From assembly GCF_014961315.1 (NCBI RefSeq), contig NZ_CP063141.1:1488001-1552000 (forward strand): a stretch of 64,000 bases of DNA, in the 5' to 3' direction. This document shows, in pieces, positions 29,765 through 39,591 of this stretch. Under the pieces are notes generated by a model. That model was not told where the DNA came from and did not search any database. It saw only the letters and a list, made by a program, of their open reading frames with translations. The translations under genes and the position numbers were made by a program. Each line of letters starts with the position of its first letter. Positions within the stretch are counted from its first letter, which is position 1. Source of the stretch: Thermoflavifilum sp. Its GTDB lineage: Bacteria > Bacteroidota > Bacteroidia > Chitinophagales > Chitinophagaceae.

Positions 29765-30778
29765 ATGAAAGCTTCATGGAAAGGTGTAGCCCTGTGGCTG
29801 ATGTTAGGCGTATGCTTGTGGGGATCGGCATGGGCCCAGCAGGATATCACCCATCTGAAAAAGGATATCGATTATTTCGAAAAAGCCAAAATAGGCCAGC
29901 CGCTCGATACCCTGGAAGGCTGGCGCGAGGGGGCTATGGTCAACCTGAGCCTCACGCAGGGCACCCTGCAGAACTGGGCGGCTGGCGGCGACCCATTTTC
30001 ACTGTCGATCAATGGCATGAGCAGCTTATTTGCCAACTACCGCAAAGGCAATGCACGCTGGGATAATGCCCTGACCATGGCCTACGGCGTACAGAAAACC
30101 ACCAGCACCGGCATGCGTAAGACCGACGATAATTTTGACCTGTCCAGCAAATATGGCTATCGCTTTTCTCCTAAATGGTATGCCGGTGCCCTGTTCGACC
30201 TGCGTAGCCAGTTTGCCAACGGTTATCTGTATCCTAAAGACTCGGTGATTTCCCATGCTTTCGCCCCGGCCTATGCCTTGCTGGCTTTAGGGTTTAACTG
30301 GCAGTACAACGAACATTTCTCCTTGTTTCTTTCCCCGATGACCTCGCGGCTTACCATCGTGGCCGACCGCCGACTGGCCAATCTGGGGGCTTATGGGGTT
30401 GACAGTGCCGTTTACGAGTATCACAGCGACGGCACCCGCACACTCGTGCAGCGCAGCAAGCTGGCCAGCTATCAGCTGGGCGCTTACCTTTCGGCGCAAT
30501 TCAATCAACAGGTGATGCCCAACGTGAACTGGAATACCCGGTTAGATTTGTTTTCCAACTACCTGAAAAATCCACAAAACATTAAGGTTTACTGGATTTC
30601 GGTGGTGGGACTGAAGGTAAACCAGCTCATTACCGTTACCCTGAACACCGAATTGATTTATGACGACGATGTGCGCATCTGGCAGAACAAAGAAGGCGTG
30701 TACGGACCACGTACGCAGTTTAAAGAAATCCTTGGGGTGGGATTTTCCTATACATTTACCCGAAAGCCCGATAGTTAA
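29765..30778 (+). CDS. DUF3078 domain outer-membrane barrel-like protein
   Basis: 337 residues with a signal peptide ending in GSAWAQ (about residue 25). It matches DUF3078 by GWREGAMVNLSLTQGTLQNWAAGG and the following repeated amphipathic strands (TMAYGVQK, LSSKYGYRFSPKWY, NWNTRLDLFSNYL), with an aromatic-ended C-terminus. It is probably an outer-membrane barrel of unknown function, common in Bacteroidota. It lies between mscL and scpA in the same direction. Confidence 0.85.
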   Translation: MKASWKGVALWLMLGVCLWGSAWAQQDITHLKKDIDYFEKAKIGQPLDTLEGWREGAMVNLSLTQGTLQNWAAGGDPFSLSINGMSSLFANYRKGNARWDNALTMAYGVQKTTSTGMRKTDDNFDLSSKYGYRFSPKWYAGALFDLRSQFANGYLYPKDSVISHAFAPAYALLALGFNWQYNEHFSLFLSPMTSRLTIVADRRLANLGAYGVDSAVYEYHSDGTRTLVQRSKLASYQLGAYLSAQFNQQVMPNVNWNTRLDLFSNYLKNPQNIKVYWISVVGLKVNQLITVTLNTELIYDDDVRIWQNKEGVYGPRTQFKEILGVGFSYTFTRKPDS

Positions 30779-30782
30779 CCCT

Positions 30783-30790
30783 TATCTTTG
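30783..30790 (+). promoter_or_regulatory. Bacteroidota -7 promoter element for scpA
   Basis: TATCTTTG lies 23 bases before the GTG at 30814, right after the stop of the DUF3078 gene. Confidence 0.5.
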
Positions 30791-30813
30791 CGATTATCCA
30801 ATTTCATGATCCT

Positions 30814-31599
30814 GTGCCCGAGCGTTTGACTTATACCATCCATCTGCCGCAATTTGAGGGCCCTTTCGACCTGCTGTTGTTTTTCATTGAGCGGGATGAA
30901 ATCGATATTTACGACATACCCATAACCCGGCTGATTCGCGATTTTCTGGATTATATCCATCAAATGGAGTCGTTAAATATCGAACTGGCCAGCGAATTCA
31001 TCCTGTTTGTCTCGACCCTCATGCGTATCAAGGCCAGAATGCTACTACCCCGACGGGAGCTGGATGAAAAAGGACAGGAAATCGATCCCCGACAGGAATT
31101 GGTGGATAAGATCCTCGAATATAAAAAATACAAACAGGTGGCCGCCGAACTGGCACAACGCGAGGCCGAGTGCCAGCAGCAGGTGAAACGCGGCAATGTG
31201 CTGCGCGACCTGGAAAGGGTAGGCGAAACCATGGCCGAGGGTACCGAAGTGCAAACCCTCACCCTGTTCAAGCTCATGAAAGCCTACCAGAAAGCCCTCA
31301 TCCGCCTCGACCAGCGACTGCATAAACCCCAGCATGTGGTGATGCGCTACCATTACACCATGGAAAGCTCCCGCGAGTTTATGGTGCAGCTCGTTGCCAC
31401 CCAGCGCACCGTCCCTTTCGCCCGGCTGTTCGATTATTTTGAAAACCGCATGCACGCCATCTTCCTGTTTCTGGCCATCCTCGAACTCGTCCAGCAGGGC
31501 ATCATCGGTTTGCTCACCGGCGAAGGACATAACAATTTCATCCTCGAATACCAGCCCGCCACTACGGCCCTGCCCGCTTTTCCAGAAGCCGAAAACTAA
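30814..31599 (+). CDS. scpA: Segregation and condensation protein A
   Basis: Kleisin subunit of the SMC-ScpAB chromosome condensation complex, 261 residues. The N-terminal SMC-binding part is LPQFEGPFDLLLFFIERDEIDIYDIPI, whose start QFEGPFDLLL is the family hallmark (about 11-20). The middle is charged, and the C-terminal winged helix starts near residue 190 (FARLFDYFENRMHAIFLFLAILEL region). A GTG start is used because no in-frame ATG precedes the conserved N-terminus. scpB is not adjacent. Confidence 0.92.
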   Translation: MPERLTYTIHLPQFEGPFDLLLFFIERDEIDIYDIPITRLIRDFLDYIHQMESLNIELASEFILFVSTLMRIKARMLLPRRELDEKGQEIDPRQELVDKILEYKKYKQVAAELAQREAECQQQVKRGNVLRDLERVGETMAEGTEVQTLTLFKLMKAYQKALIRLDQRLHKPQHVVMRYHYTMESSREFMVQLVATQRTVPFARLFDYFENRMHAIFLFLAILELVQQGIIGLLTGEGHNNFILEYQPATTALPAFPEAEN

Positions 31600-31729
31600 A
31601 CATCCTGCCGCGCGGCTGTGTCTTGACAGACGAGGAACAGGCTGTATTTTTTGCACAATATTTGTTGTAACAAATAAAAGCCGTATCTTCGGCATGTTCT
31701 TTTTTAAAAACCATAAAATCAATAAAGCT

Positions 31730-32272
31730 ATGGCAGAAACAGCAACCCAGACCATCTGGAAGGTAGATCCCACACACTCCGAAATCCTGTTCAAGGTGCG
31801 CCACATGGTCATTTCGACCGTCACGGGCAGGTTTGAAAGGTTTGACGGTACGGTGGAAACCGAAGGCGACCGGCTGGAAACAGCCAGGGTTGAATTTGTG
31901 ATCGACACGGCCAGTGTGAACACCGGTGTGGCCGACCGCGACAATCATTTGCGTTCCGATGATTTCTTCAATGCGGAGAAGTATCCGCAGATCCGGTTTG
32001 TATCCACCGCTTTCAAGAAAATTAACGATCAGGAATACGAGCTCACGGGTAATCTCACCATTCGCGACGTGACGCGTCCCGTGCAGCTCAAGGTGGAATA
32101 CGGGGGCATGGTAAAAGATCCCTGGGGCAATACCCGTGCGGGTTTTGTGGTAACCGGAAAAATCAACCGGAAGGACTTTGGCCTGAAATGGAATATGCTG
32201 CTGGAAACCGGGGGAGCCGTGGTGAGCGACGAGGTGCAGGTACAATGTGCCGTAGAGTTTGTCCACAGCTGA
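31730..32272 (+). CDS. YceI-family protein, cytoplasmic-type (no signal)
   Basis: 180-residue YceI lipocalin-like protein. The family start IWKVDPTHSEILFKVRHM (about 10-27) and the DNHLRSDDFFNAEKYPQIRF stretch (about 70-89) are clear. YceI folds bind long isoprenoid or lipid chains. The ATG at 31730 gives a protein with no signal peptide; a longer in-frame frame extends into scpA and is not credible. A clear terminator follows. A second, exported YceI gene lies at 61815-62426. Confidence 0.92.
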   Translation: MAETATQTIWKVDPTHSEILFKVRHMVISTVTGRFERFDGTVETEGDRLETARVEFVIDTASVNTGVADRDNHLRSDDFFNAEKYPQIRFVSTAFKKINDQEYELTGNLTIRDVTRPVQLKVEYGGMVKDPWGNTRAGFVVTGKINRKDFGLKWNMLLETGGAVVSDEVQVQCAVEFVHS

Positions 32273-32291
32273 TGTGCACGGGTCGTTTGCA

Positions 32292-32320
32292 AAGCCGGCT
32301 TTCGGGCCGGCTTTTTTATT
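32292..32320 (+). terminator. Rho-independent terminator after yceI
   Basis: AGCCGGC (32293-32299) pairs with GCCGGCT (32306-32312), loop of six, followed by TTTTTTATTTATTT on the plus strand. It abuts the convergent 3' end of dxs. Confidence 0.85.
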
Positions 32321-34260
32321 TATTTCGCCTGCAGGCGGGAGGTGCTCACCAGCACTTTTTCCTGCAGCACGCTGCGTACGGTGGCTGCTATGCCTTCGGC
32401 ATCGTAGCCACACTCGTGATGCAGTTCGGCTGGTTTGCCGTGTTCCACCACCCGGTCGGGGATGCCTAAGATGTGCAGCTCGTTGTGGTATCCGTTGAGC
32501 GCCATGAATTCGGCCACGGCACTGCCCAGTCCGCCGATGCGCGCGGCATCTTCCACGGTGATGATGATGGGGAATTCCTGCAAGACCTGATGGAGCAGTT
32601 GTTCGTCAAGGGGTTTCAGAAAACGCATGTCGAAATGCGCCGGCTCAATACCCTCTGTGAGCAGGGTTTTCCGTGCTTCGCCGACGAAGTTGCCCGCATG
32701 GCCTATGGAGAGTATGGCCACTTCTTTGCCTTCGGCTATCTGGCGGCCCTTGCCGATGGGTACCTCCTGAAAAGGCTTGCGCCAGTCGGGCATCACGCCC
32801 TGCCCGCGTGGATAGCGAATCACAAAGGGATGGGTGATATGGGGCAGCTGGGCCGTGTACATCAGGTTGCGCATCTCCACCTCGTTCATGGGGGCGCTGA
32901 TGATTAAGTTCGGGATCGGCCGCAGGTAGGCCAGGTCGTAGGCGCCATGATGCGTGGCCCCATCTTCGCCGACCAGTCCGGCCCGGTCCAGACAGAACAC
33001 CACGGGCAGGTCCTGGATGGCCACGTCGTGGATGAGCTGGTCGTAGGCCCGCTGCATGAAGGAGGAATAGATGGTACAGTACACCTTCAAGCCCTGTGTG
33101 GCCATGCCCGCCGAAAGGGTAACGGCATGTTGTTCGCAGATGCCCACATCGAAAGCCCGGTGTGGCATTTTTTCCATCATGAACTTCAGCGAAGAACCCG
33201 AAGGCATGGCCGGCGTGATGCCGATGATTTTATCGTTTTGCTCGGCCAGCTCCAGCAGCGTCCAGCCAAACACATCCTGGTATTTGGGTGGCTCGGGCGT
33301 GGGCGACACTTTTTTCTGGATTTCCCCGTTCACCTTGTCGAACAATCCCGGTGCATGCCACTTGGTCTGGTCTTTCTCGGCCGGCGCATAGCCCTTCCCC
33401 TTCACGGTGACGATATGTAGCAGCTTGGGCCCGGGGATTTCCTTCAGGTCGATCAGGGTATCCACCAGCTTTTGTACGTTATGACCGTCGATGGGCCCGA
33501 AATAGCGCAGGCCCAGGGCTTCAAAGAGATTGCTGGAGCGGGTGAGCAGCCCTTTCAGGCCGGCCTCGAGTTTGGCCGCCAGCTCACGGGAGATATCGCT
33601 CATGGGCAGTTTGCCCAGTAATTTCCAGATGTCTTGCCGCAGCTTGTTGTAGGTAGGCGAGGTGGTGATATCGGTCAGGTATTCTTTCAGGGCGCCCACA
33701 TTGGGGTCGATCGACATGCAGTTGTCGTTCAGGATGATGAGCAGGTTGGTATCCGACACGCCCGCATGGTTCATGGCTTCAAAAGCCAGTCCGGCCGTCA
33801 TGGCTCCATCGCCGATCACGGCGATATGCTGGCGCTTTGTATCGCCGGCATATTTGGCGGCCAGGGCCATGCCCAGTGCGGCCGAGATGGAAGTCGACGA
33901 ATGCCCCACGCCAAAGGTATCGTAGATGCTTTCGCTGCGACGGGGAAAGCCGCTGATGCCCCCATAGCGGCGGTTGGTATGGAATACCTTACGGCGGCCG
34001 GTGAGGATTTTATGGGCATAGGCCTGATGGCCCACATCCCATACCAGCTGGTCGTAGGGCGTCTGAAACACATAATGCAGCGCCACGGTGAGCTCAACGA
34101 CCCCGAGGTTGGCGGCGAAATGTCCGCCATACACACTCACCATGTCGATGATGTATTCCCGCAGCTCATCACAGAGCAGGTTCAGCTGCTCGCGCGACAG
34201 CTTGCGCAAGTCGTCGGGATATTCGATCTGGCTGAGCAAGGGACCCGGTTGGATATTCAT
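32320..34260 (-). CDS. dxs: 1-deoxy-D-xylulose-5-phosphate synthase
   Basis: First enzyme of the MEP isoprenoid pathway, condensing pyruvate and glyceraldehyde 3-phosphate with ThDP, 646 residues. Motifs: [19 protein letters not shown] (about 45-63), [12 protein letters not shown] (about 78-89), the ThDP motif [15 protein letters not shown] (about 149-163) and, in the transketolase-like C-terminal half, [18 protein letters not shown]. The ATG at 34260 (MNIQPGPLL) fits the family start; upstream in-frame residues to 34326 do not. It diverges from the restriction-modification island. Confidence 0.96.
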   Translation of the reverse strand: MNIQPGPLLSQIEYPDDLRKLSREQLNLLCDELREYIIDMVSVYGGHFAANLGVVELTVALHYVFQTPYDQLVWDVGHQAYAHKILTGRRKVFHTNRRYGGISGFPRRSESIYDTFGVGHSSTSISAALGMALAAKYAGDTKRQHIAVIGDGAMTAGLAFEAMNHAGVSDTNLLIILNDNCMSIDPNVGALKEYLTDITTSPTYNKLRQDIWKLLGKLPMSDISRELAAKLEAGLKGLLTRSSNLFEALGLRYFGPIDGHNVQKLVDTLIDLKEIPGPKLLHIVTVKGKGYAPAEKDQTKWHAPGLFDKVNGEIQKKVSPTPEPPKYQDVFGWTLLELAEQNDKIIGITPAMPSGSSLKFMMEKMPHRAFDVGICEQHAVTLSAGMATQGLKVYCTIYSSFMQRAYDQLIHDVAIQDLPVVFCLDRAGLVGEDGATHHGAYDLAYLRPIPNLIISAPMNEVEMRNLMYTAQLPHITHPFVIRYPRGQGVMPDWRKPFQEVPIGKGRQIAEGKEVAILSIGHAGNFVGEARKTLLTEGIEPAHFDMRFLKPLDEQLLHQVLQEFPIIITVEDAARIGGLGSAVAEFMALNGYHNELHILGIPDRVVEHGKPAELHHECGYDAEGIAATVRSVLQEKVLVSTSRLQAK

Positions 34261-34411
34261 CGGATGCATGAATAGTTGTGAATTAAAATGTTTACAATAT
34301 ACGGACGAAAAAAGTTCGCAGATCAAACGCGAAAGTTACGACGATTTGGGGAATAAAATCTTTCTTGCCCGGCCCGGCTGCTCGTCGGGTAGCGGATATA
34401 GGGGGCAAAAA

Positions 34412-34442
34412 TTGTAGGAGCAAAATTTTATTGATAGTTTTG
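34412..34442 (+). promoter_or_regulatory. Bacteroidota promoter for the restriction-modification gene
   Basis: TTG at 34412-34414 and TAGTTTTG at 34435-34442, spacer 20, match the host consensus. The ATG at 34479 is 36 bases downstream, so the foreign-looking gene seems to be read from a host-type promoter. Confidence 0.55.
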
Positions 34443-34478
34443 ACGGGAATGTAATCCCGGTAAAATCTTTCATTTCCC

Positions 34479-37400
34479 ATGTCGCCACGCGCTAAACCAG
34501 CCACCTCTTCCAGACGCCAGATTGAAACCTACGAACATCGCGATAAACAGCGCGTCAACAACCCGCCCGCCGGGCTGGTGACGCCCGACACTGACCCAGA
34601 CGCGGGGCAGAAGAAAAAGCGCTATGCCTACGACCCACATCTCGACCCGCAGCTCGTCTGGGCTGGCAAAGCCGAGCACATATCCTTCGAAGTGCCCACG
34701 GTGTCGCTCCATGTGCACGAGCGCATCGATCCCAAGACCATCATCGAGACGGTGCGCAAGAAAAACGGTCAGCCGCAGCCGGTGCAGTTAGGACTGTTCG
34801 AAGAAGAGCGCAAAGAACCCCTGCACGAGGCCATCCAGTTCTACCAGCACAAGCACGACTGGAGCAACCGCCTGATCGCCGGCGACTCGCTCCTGGTGAT
34901 GAACTCGCTGCTGGAAAAAGAGGGCCTGGCAGGCAAGGTGCAGATGATCTATATAGACCCGCCGTATGGCATCAAGTACGGCTCCAACTTCCAGCCCTTC
35001 GTCAACAAGCGCGATGTGAAGGACGGCAGGGACGAAGACCTCACCGCCGAGCCGGAGCAGATCAAGGCTTTCCGCGACACCTGGGAGCTGGGCATTCACT
35101 CCTATCTCACCTACCTGCGCGACCGGCTGCTGCTGGCGCGAGAGCTGCTCACCGAGAGCGGCAGCATCTTCGTCCAGATCAGCGACGAGAACGTTCACCA
35201 CGTACGCGAGTTGATGGATGAGGTGTTCGGGGCGGGAAATTTTGTGAATCTCATTGCCTTTCGGACTCACAGCCCATTAGGGGTGAAGCTCTTGCCCAAC
35301 CCATACGATTACTTGATTTGGTATTCAAAGGACAAATCCAAACTCAAGTACAGACCACTATATGTCTACAAGGACAGTGGTGAGGGAACACAGTTTACGT
35401 ATATCGAAATGAAAGATGGGGCTCGCCGTAGCATGACACGAGATGAGCGGCAGCATCCTGAGCTCACACCAGAAGGCGCAAGGGTTTTTCGCCTAGTCAA
35501 TTTGCCGTCGTCTGGTTACACAGAAAGCTGCACATTCGATTTCATGTTTGAGGGACAGACATACAAGCCTTCGCGGGGGCGAAGTTGGAAGACCACCTTA
35601 GATGGCATGCAAAGGCTCGTGACAGCGAGGCGTGTTTATGCAACAGGCACCTACCTGAACTACGTTTACTTCCTCGACGATTTTCCGCTAAGCAACCTTT
35701 CCGGAATGTGGGCCGATGTCTACACAGAGCTCGATAAGCAGTACGTCGTGCAAACTGGCACGAAGGTTATCGAACGCTGCCTCCTGATGACCACCGACCC
35801 GGGAGACTTGGTCTTCGACCCGACCTGCGGCAGCGGCACCACGGCCTATGTGGCCGAGCAGTGGGGCCGGCGCTGGATCACCTGCGACACCTCGCGCGTC
35901 GCCATCACCCTCGCCAAGCAACGGCTCATGACCGCCGTCTTCGATTACTACGAGCTGGCGCATCCCAATGAGGGCGTGGGCAGCGGTTTCAAATACAAAA
36001 CCGTGCCCCACGTCACGCTCAAGTCCATCGCCAACAACCCGGAGATTGACGGCATCTACGCTCGCATGCATCCGGCCATCGAAAAGGCGCTGGCGGAGCT
36101 GAACGCCGCGCTCAAAGGCAGGCCCATCAAGTTCAAGGTCACACAAGGCGGGCGCGCCGGGCAATTCGTGGACTTCGCTGCGCCGGATTCCGCCACCTTC
36201 ACCCTGCCCGCCGGCCAGGTGGTCAAGGTCAACGAACTGGTGGAGTGGGAAGTGCCGTTTGAGTTTCCAACCGATTGGCCCGATGCAGCCCGCCACTCGT
36301 TCGAAGCCTTCCACGCCGCCCGTCGCGCCATGCAAAACGAAATGGATGCCGCCATCGCCCGCCTTATCATCAACTCCCCTTATGAGGAGCCGCAGCGTCA
36401 CTGGCGCTACGACCGGAACAAACGCACCTTTGAGCTGGTCGAGGGTCGTCGACCGGCGGGGTATGTGGTGGCAACACCAGGTTCAGAATCGTTCGACGAT
36501 CCCGGTAATTTCGTTGAGATTGGGTTGGTCAACCAGATCCGCCCACGTGTCAAGGCCTGGCGCGAGGCGGGCTATCCGGGTGTCACCAGTATCACCAAAC
36601 GCCTGCTCGAGCACTGGCGCGATCCGGAGGAGTTCGAGACCCGTCGGTTCTTCTTTTGCCAGTTGGAGGCAGTAGAAACGCTCATCTGGCTCACCGAAGC
36701 GCCGGCCGCCGAGCGCGTGGGGATCGAGATTCCCGGCGACGGCGGGGCTTTCGTGCGCCAGTGCTGCAAGATGGCCACCGGCACGGGCAAGACCATCGTG
36801 ATGGCGATGGTCATCGCCTGGCAGGTCTTGAACAAGGTGGCTTCGCCGCAGGACGCCCGCTTTTCCAAGAACGTGCTAGTGATCGCGCCGGGGCTCACGG
36901 TGAAGAAGCGGCTGGCGGTTTTGGAACTCTCGGCGGAAGGGAATTACTACGAAGCCTTTGACATCGTGCCCTCAGCGTTGCTCGACAAGCTGCGGCAGGG
37001 TAAAGTGCTGGTCCGCAACTGGCACGCCCTGGCCTGGGAGAGCGAAGAGCAGATCCAGAAGCGTAAGAGTGTGGACAAGCGCGGGGTCAAGAGCGACGAG
37101 GCCTACACGCGTGAGGTCCTGGGCGAGATGGCCAATGCACGTAATATCCTGGTGATCAACGACGAGGCACATCATGCGTGGCGCGTGAACCCGGAAGCGG
37201 TCGGCAAGTATATGCGTCAGCGCGACCTCAAGGACAGCGCCGCCGAAGCCACCGTGTGGATCGGTGGACTCGACCGGCTGAATCGAACGCGTGGCATCCT
37301 CAAGTGCTATGACTTTTCGGCCACCCCTTTCGCCCCTTCGGGTAAGCGAAGCGGCGAAGAAACGCTGTTCGGCTGGATCGTTAGCGACTTTGGCCTGAAC

Positions 37401-38144
37401 GACGCCATCGAGTCGGGGCTGGTGAAAACTCCTCGCGTCGTCATACGTGACGATGCCGTTCCTGACACCACAACATACAAGTCGCAACTGTATAGTATCT
37501 ACAACACCTCCAAGGTAAAAAGCGACCTGAATAGGCGCGCCAAACCTGAAGAACCCTTGCCCGACCTGGTTCTGAATGCCTACCACCTCTTGGGCTACGA
37601 TTGGCGCGAGGCGTGGAAAGCCTGGCGCGCGGCCGGCCAGCCGACGCCGCCGGTGATGATCACGGTCGCCAACCGCACCGAAACGGCGGCGCGCGTGAAG
37701 CATGCCTTCGACACCAAGCGCATTTACATCGACGAGTTGTGCGATCCCGAGCGCGTGCTGCACATCGACTCGAAGGTGCTCGATGAGGCCGAGGCGCGGG
37801 ACGAGCCGGCCGCAGCCGATGCGCCCGAGGAGGAAGAAGGCGAGGCGGAAGAGGAAACTGCTACGTCTCTCGCGCGTAAACTAACCAAGGCGGAGCAGGC
37901 GGAGCGACTGCGGCGGACCGTGGACACGGTGGGCAAGGTGGGGCAGCCCGGGGAGAAGATTCAGAACGTCATCTCCGTTGGCATGCTCTCCGAGGGCTGG
38001 GATGTCAAAACCGTTACCCATATCATGGGCCTGCGCGCGTTCACCTCGCAGCTTCTGTGCGAGCAGGTGGTGGGCCGGGGCTTGCGGCGCACATCCTACG
38101 AGCTGAACCCCGAGACAGGTTTGTTCGATCCGCGGAGTACGTGA
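34479..38144 (+). CDS. Fused Mod-type N6-adenine/N4-cytosine methyltransferase and Res-type helicase (nuclease end lost by frameshift)
   Basis: 1221 residues in two parts. Residues about 60-625 are a beta-class DNA methyltransferase of the type III Mod kind: catalytic DPPY (160-163) precedes the SAM motif DPTCGSG (447-453), with a target-recognition region between them. From about residue 632 (NSPYEEPQRHWRYDR) it reads as the start of a Res-type restriction subunit (BPTD_3080-like). That part has Walker A ATGTGKT (766-772), DEAH (895-898) and motif VI QVVGRGLRR (1196-1204). In related systems these are two genes, and Mod has several hundred more C-terminal residues. The frame ends after GLFDPRST, where a missing G near 38132-38133 would restore DPAEYVNIFG and join the nuclease part. 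Base composition is GC-rich compared with the neighbours. Confidence 0.85.
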   Translation: MSPRAKPATSSRRQIETYEHRDKQRVNNPPAGLVTPDTDPDAGQKKKRYAYDPHLDPQLVWAGKAEHISFEVPTVSLHVHERIDPKTIIETVRKKNGQPQPVQLGLFEEERKEPLHEAIQFYQHKHDWSNRLIAGDSLLVMNSLLEKEGLAGKVQMIYIDPPYGIKYGSNFQPFVNKRDVKDGRDEDLTAEPEQIKAFRDTWELGIHSYLTYLRDRLLLARELLTESGSIFVQISDENVHHVRELMDEVFGAGNFVNLIAFRTHSPLGVKLLPNPYDYLIWYSKDKSKLKYRPLYVYKDSGEGTQFTYIEMKDGARRSMTRDERQHPELTPEGARVFRLVNLPSSGYTESCTFDFMFEGQTYKPSRGRSWKTTLDGMQRLVTARRVYATGTYLNYVYFLDDFPLSNLSGMWADVYTELDKQYVVQTGTKVIERCLLMTTDPGDLVFDPTCGSGTTAYVAEQWGRRWITCDTSRVAITLAKQRLMTAVFDYYELAHPNEGVGSGFKYKTVPHVTLKSIANNPEIDGIYARMHPAIEKALAELNAALKGRPIKFKVTQGGRAGQFVDFAAPDSATFTLPAGQVVKVNELVEWEVPFEFPTDWPDAARHSFEAFHAARRAMQNEMDAAIARLIINSPYEEPQRHWRYDRNKRTFELVEGRRPAGYVVATPGSESFDDPGNFVEIGLVNQIRPRVKAWREAGYPGVTSITKRLLEHWRDPEEFETRRFFFCQLEAVETLIWLTEAPAAERVGIEIPGDGGAFVRQCCKMATGTGKTIVMAMVIAWQVLNKVASPQDARFSKNVLVIAPGLTVKKRLAVLELSAEGNYYEAFDIVPSALLDKLRQGKVLVRNWHALAWESEEQIQKRKSVDKRGVKSDEAYTREVLGEMANARNILVINDEAHHAWRVNPEAVGKYMRQRDLKDSAAEATVWIGGLDRLNRTRGILKCYDFSATPFAPSGKRSGEETLFGWIVSDFGLNDAIESGLVKTPRVVIRDDAVPDTTTYKSQLYSIYNTSKVKSDLNRRAKPEEPLPDLVLNAYHLLGYDWREAWKAWRAAGQPTPPVMITVANRTETAARVKHAFDTKRIYIDELCDPERVLHIDSKVLDEAEARDEPAAADAPEEEEGEAEEETATSLARKLTKAEQAERLRRTVDTVGKVGQPGEKIQNVISVGMLSEGWDVKTVTHIMGLRAFTSQLLCEQVVGRGLRRTSYELNPETGLFDPRST

Positions 38145-39190
38145 ACATCTTCGGCGTGCCCTTTACCTTCTTGCCGCACGAAGGCGGGCAAGACGGCCCG
38201 CCTCCTCCGCCCACGCCCAAGACCGCCGTCGAACCGGACCCGGGCAAGGCGGAGTTCGAGATCCGCTGGCCGAACGTGGTGCGCATCGACCGGGTGTTTC
38301 AACCCACGTTGACACTGGACTGGTCAAAGGCGCGCAACCTCGAACTCAATGCAGCGCAGACGGCGCAGGTGGCGGAGCTGGCGCCGATCCTCGAAGGCAA
38401 GCCCGACGTGACGAAGATCGAGCGCATCGAGCTGGAGCGTCTGGCGCGGGAGTTCCGCACGCAGCGAATCATCTTCGAGACGGCGCGCGACGTGCTCGAC
38501 CAGATGAAGCACACCTGGAAGGGCAGCCGCGAAGTGTTGCTCGCGCAGTTGGTGCGGATCGTCGAGCGGTTCATCGCCTCCGACCGGATCACGATCACGC
38601 CGCCCTTGTTCTACCAGGACGAGCTACGCCGTCGGCTCATCATCACGCTCAACATGTCGCGGGTGGTACAGCACGTGTGGGAGGCGGTGCGGCAGGAGAA
38701 TACCGAGCGGCTTACCCCGGTCTTTGACCGCGACCATCCCATTCGCTCCACTGCGGACATGCGCACCTGGTACACGGGCAAGCCGTGCGAGCGAACGAGG
38801 AAGTCGCACATCAACGTCTGCGTGTACGACAGCACATGGGAGGCGTCCGATGCCTTTATGCTCGACAACAGCGACGTGGTGGCCGCCTGGGCCAAAAACG
38901 ACCACCTGGGGTTCGAAGTGCTCTACGTGTATCGCGGCGTGGTGCGGAAGTACCGGCCGGATTTTCTCGTGCGGTTGGCTAACGGCGACATGCTGGTGCT
39001 GGAGACGAAAGGTCAGGACACCGAACAGGATCAGGTCAAACGCCGCTATCTGGACGAATGGGTGCAAGCGGTGAACGCGCATGGCGGCTTCGGCCATTGG
39101 CGATGGGCGGTTGCACAACACCCTGGCGAGATTCGGGATGTGCTCCAGCGATGCTTAGCGTCGAGGATGGAGCCTATCAATCGCATCTGA
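38135..39190 (+). pseudogene. C-terminal part of the Res subunit with PD-(D/E)xK nuclease, out of frame
   Basis: About 351 codons continuing the restriction subunit from EYVNIFGVPFTFLPHEGG. They include the region after the helicase and a terminal nuclease core: PD at 38957-38962 in YRPDFLV and E-x-K at 39002-39010 in VLETKGQD. It is one base out of frame with the upstream gene, and no plausible ribosome site or start was seen at the break. The simplest reading is a one-base deletion, real or from assembly. If real, the nuclease is not made and the methyltransferase may persist alone. Confidence 0.8.
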
Positions 39191-39591
39191 AGGCCATCTG
39201 CTAAATGGAACATTGCCTCATTTTCCTATTAGTAAGATTGGTTTTTTCTTGGTTGTCAGTTAATTTTACGAATTAATCTTCGCATCGATTACGGACGTGC
39301 GATGTTTAGAATTAGTTAGAATGAGCATAGTAAAGATGACAGTGCAGCATGAGTATTTGAACAAAATCAGAATTATATTAATACTGTTGAAGCATTCGAT
39401 AAGAAATTTCCTCCATAGGAAACAATCGTCTGAGTGTAGGGGACCGGTGGATAGTATAGAGATATAGATTGCGTAAATGCGTGTTAGGCAGCAGTCAGAT
39501 AAATAAAGTTATTGATTATGCCTGTGGTCTTTAGCTCAGGCCTTTTGATAATCAGGGGCGTGAAAAATTAAGAATAAGAATTTCTTTGATT
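39191..39591. other. 401-base non-coding, AT-rich stretch between the Res fragment and a methyltransferase gene
   Basis: No credible gene, tRNA or insertion-sequence end was found. Composition switches abruptly from the GC-rich island to AT-rich. A weak hairpin, GCCTG/CAGGC with TTTTG after it, lies near 39519-39547. TCGCA...TGCGA forms another short inverted pair at about 39281-39303. It may be decayed insertion DNA. Confidence 0.5.

Noticed and set aside
31394-31729. Upstream extension of the first yceI frame
   Set aside because: It overlaps the scpA coding region out of frame and has no YceI similarity. The ATG at 31730 matches the family start.
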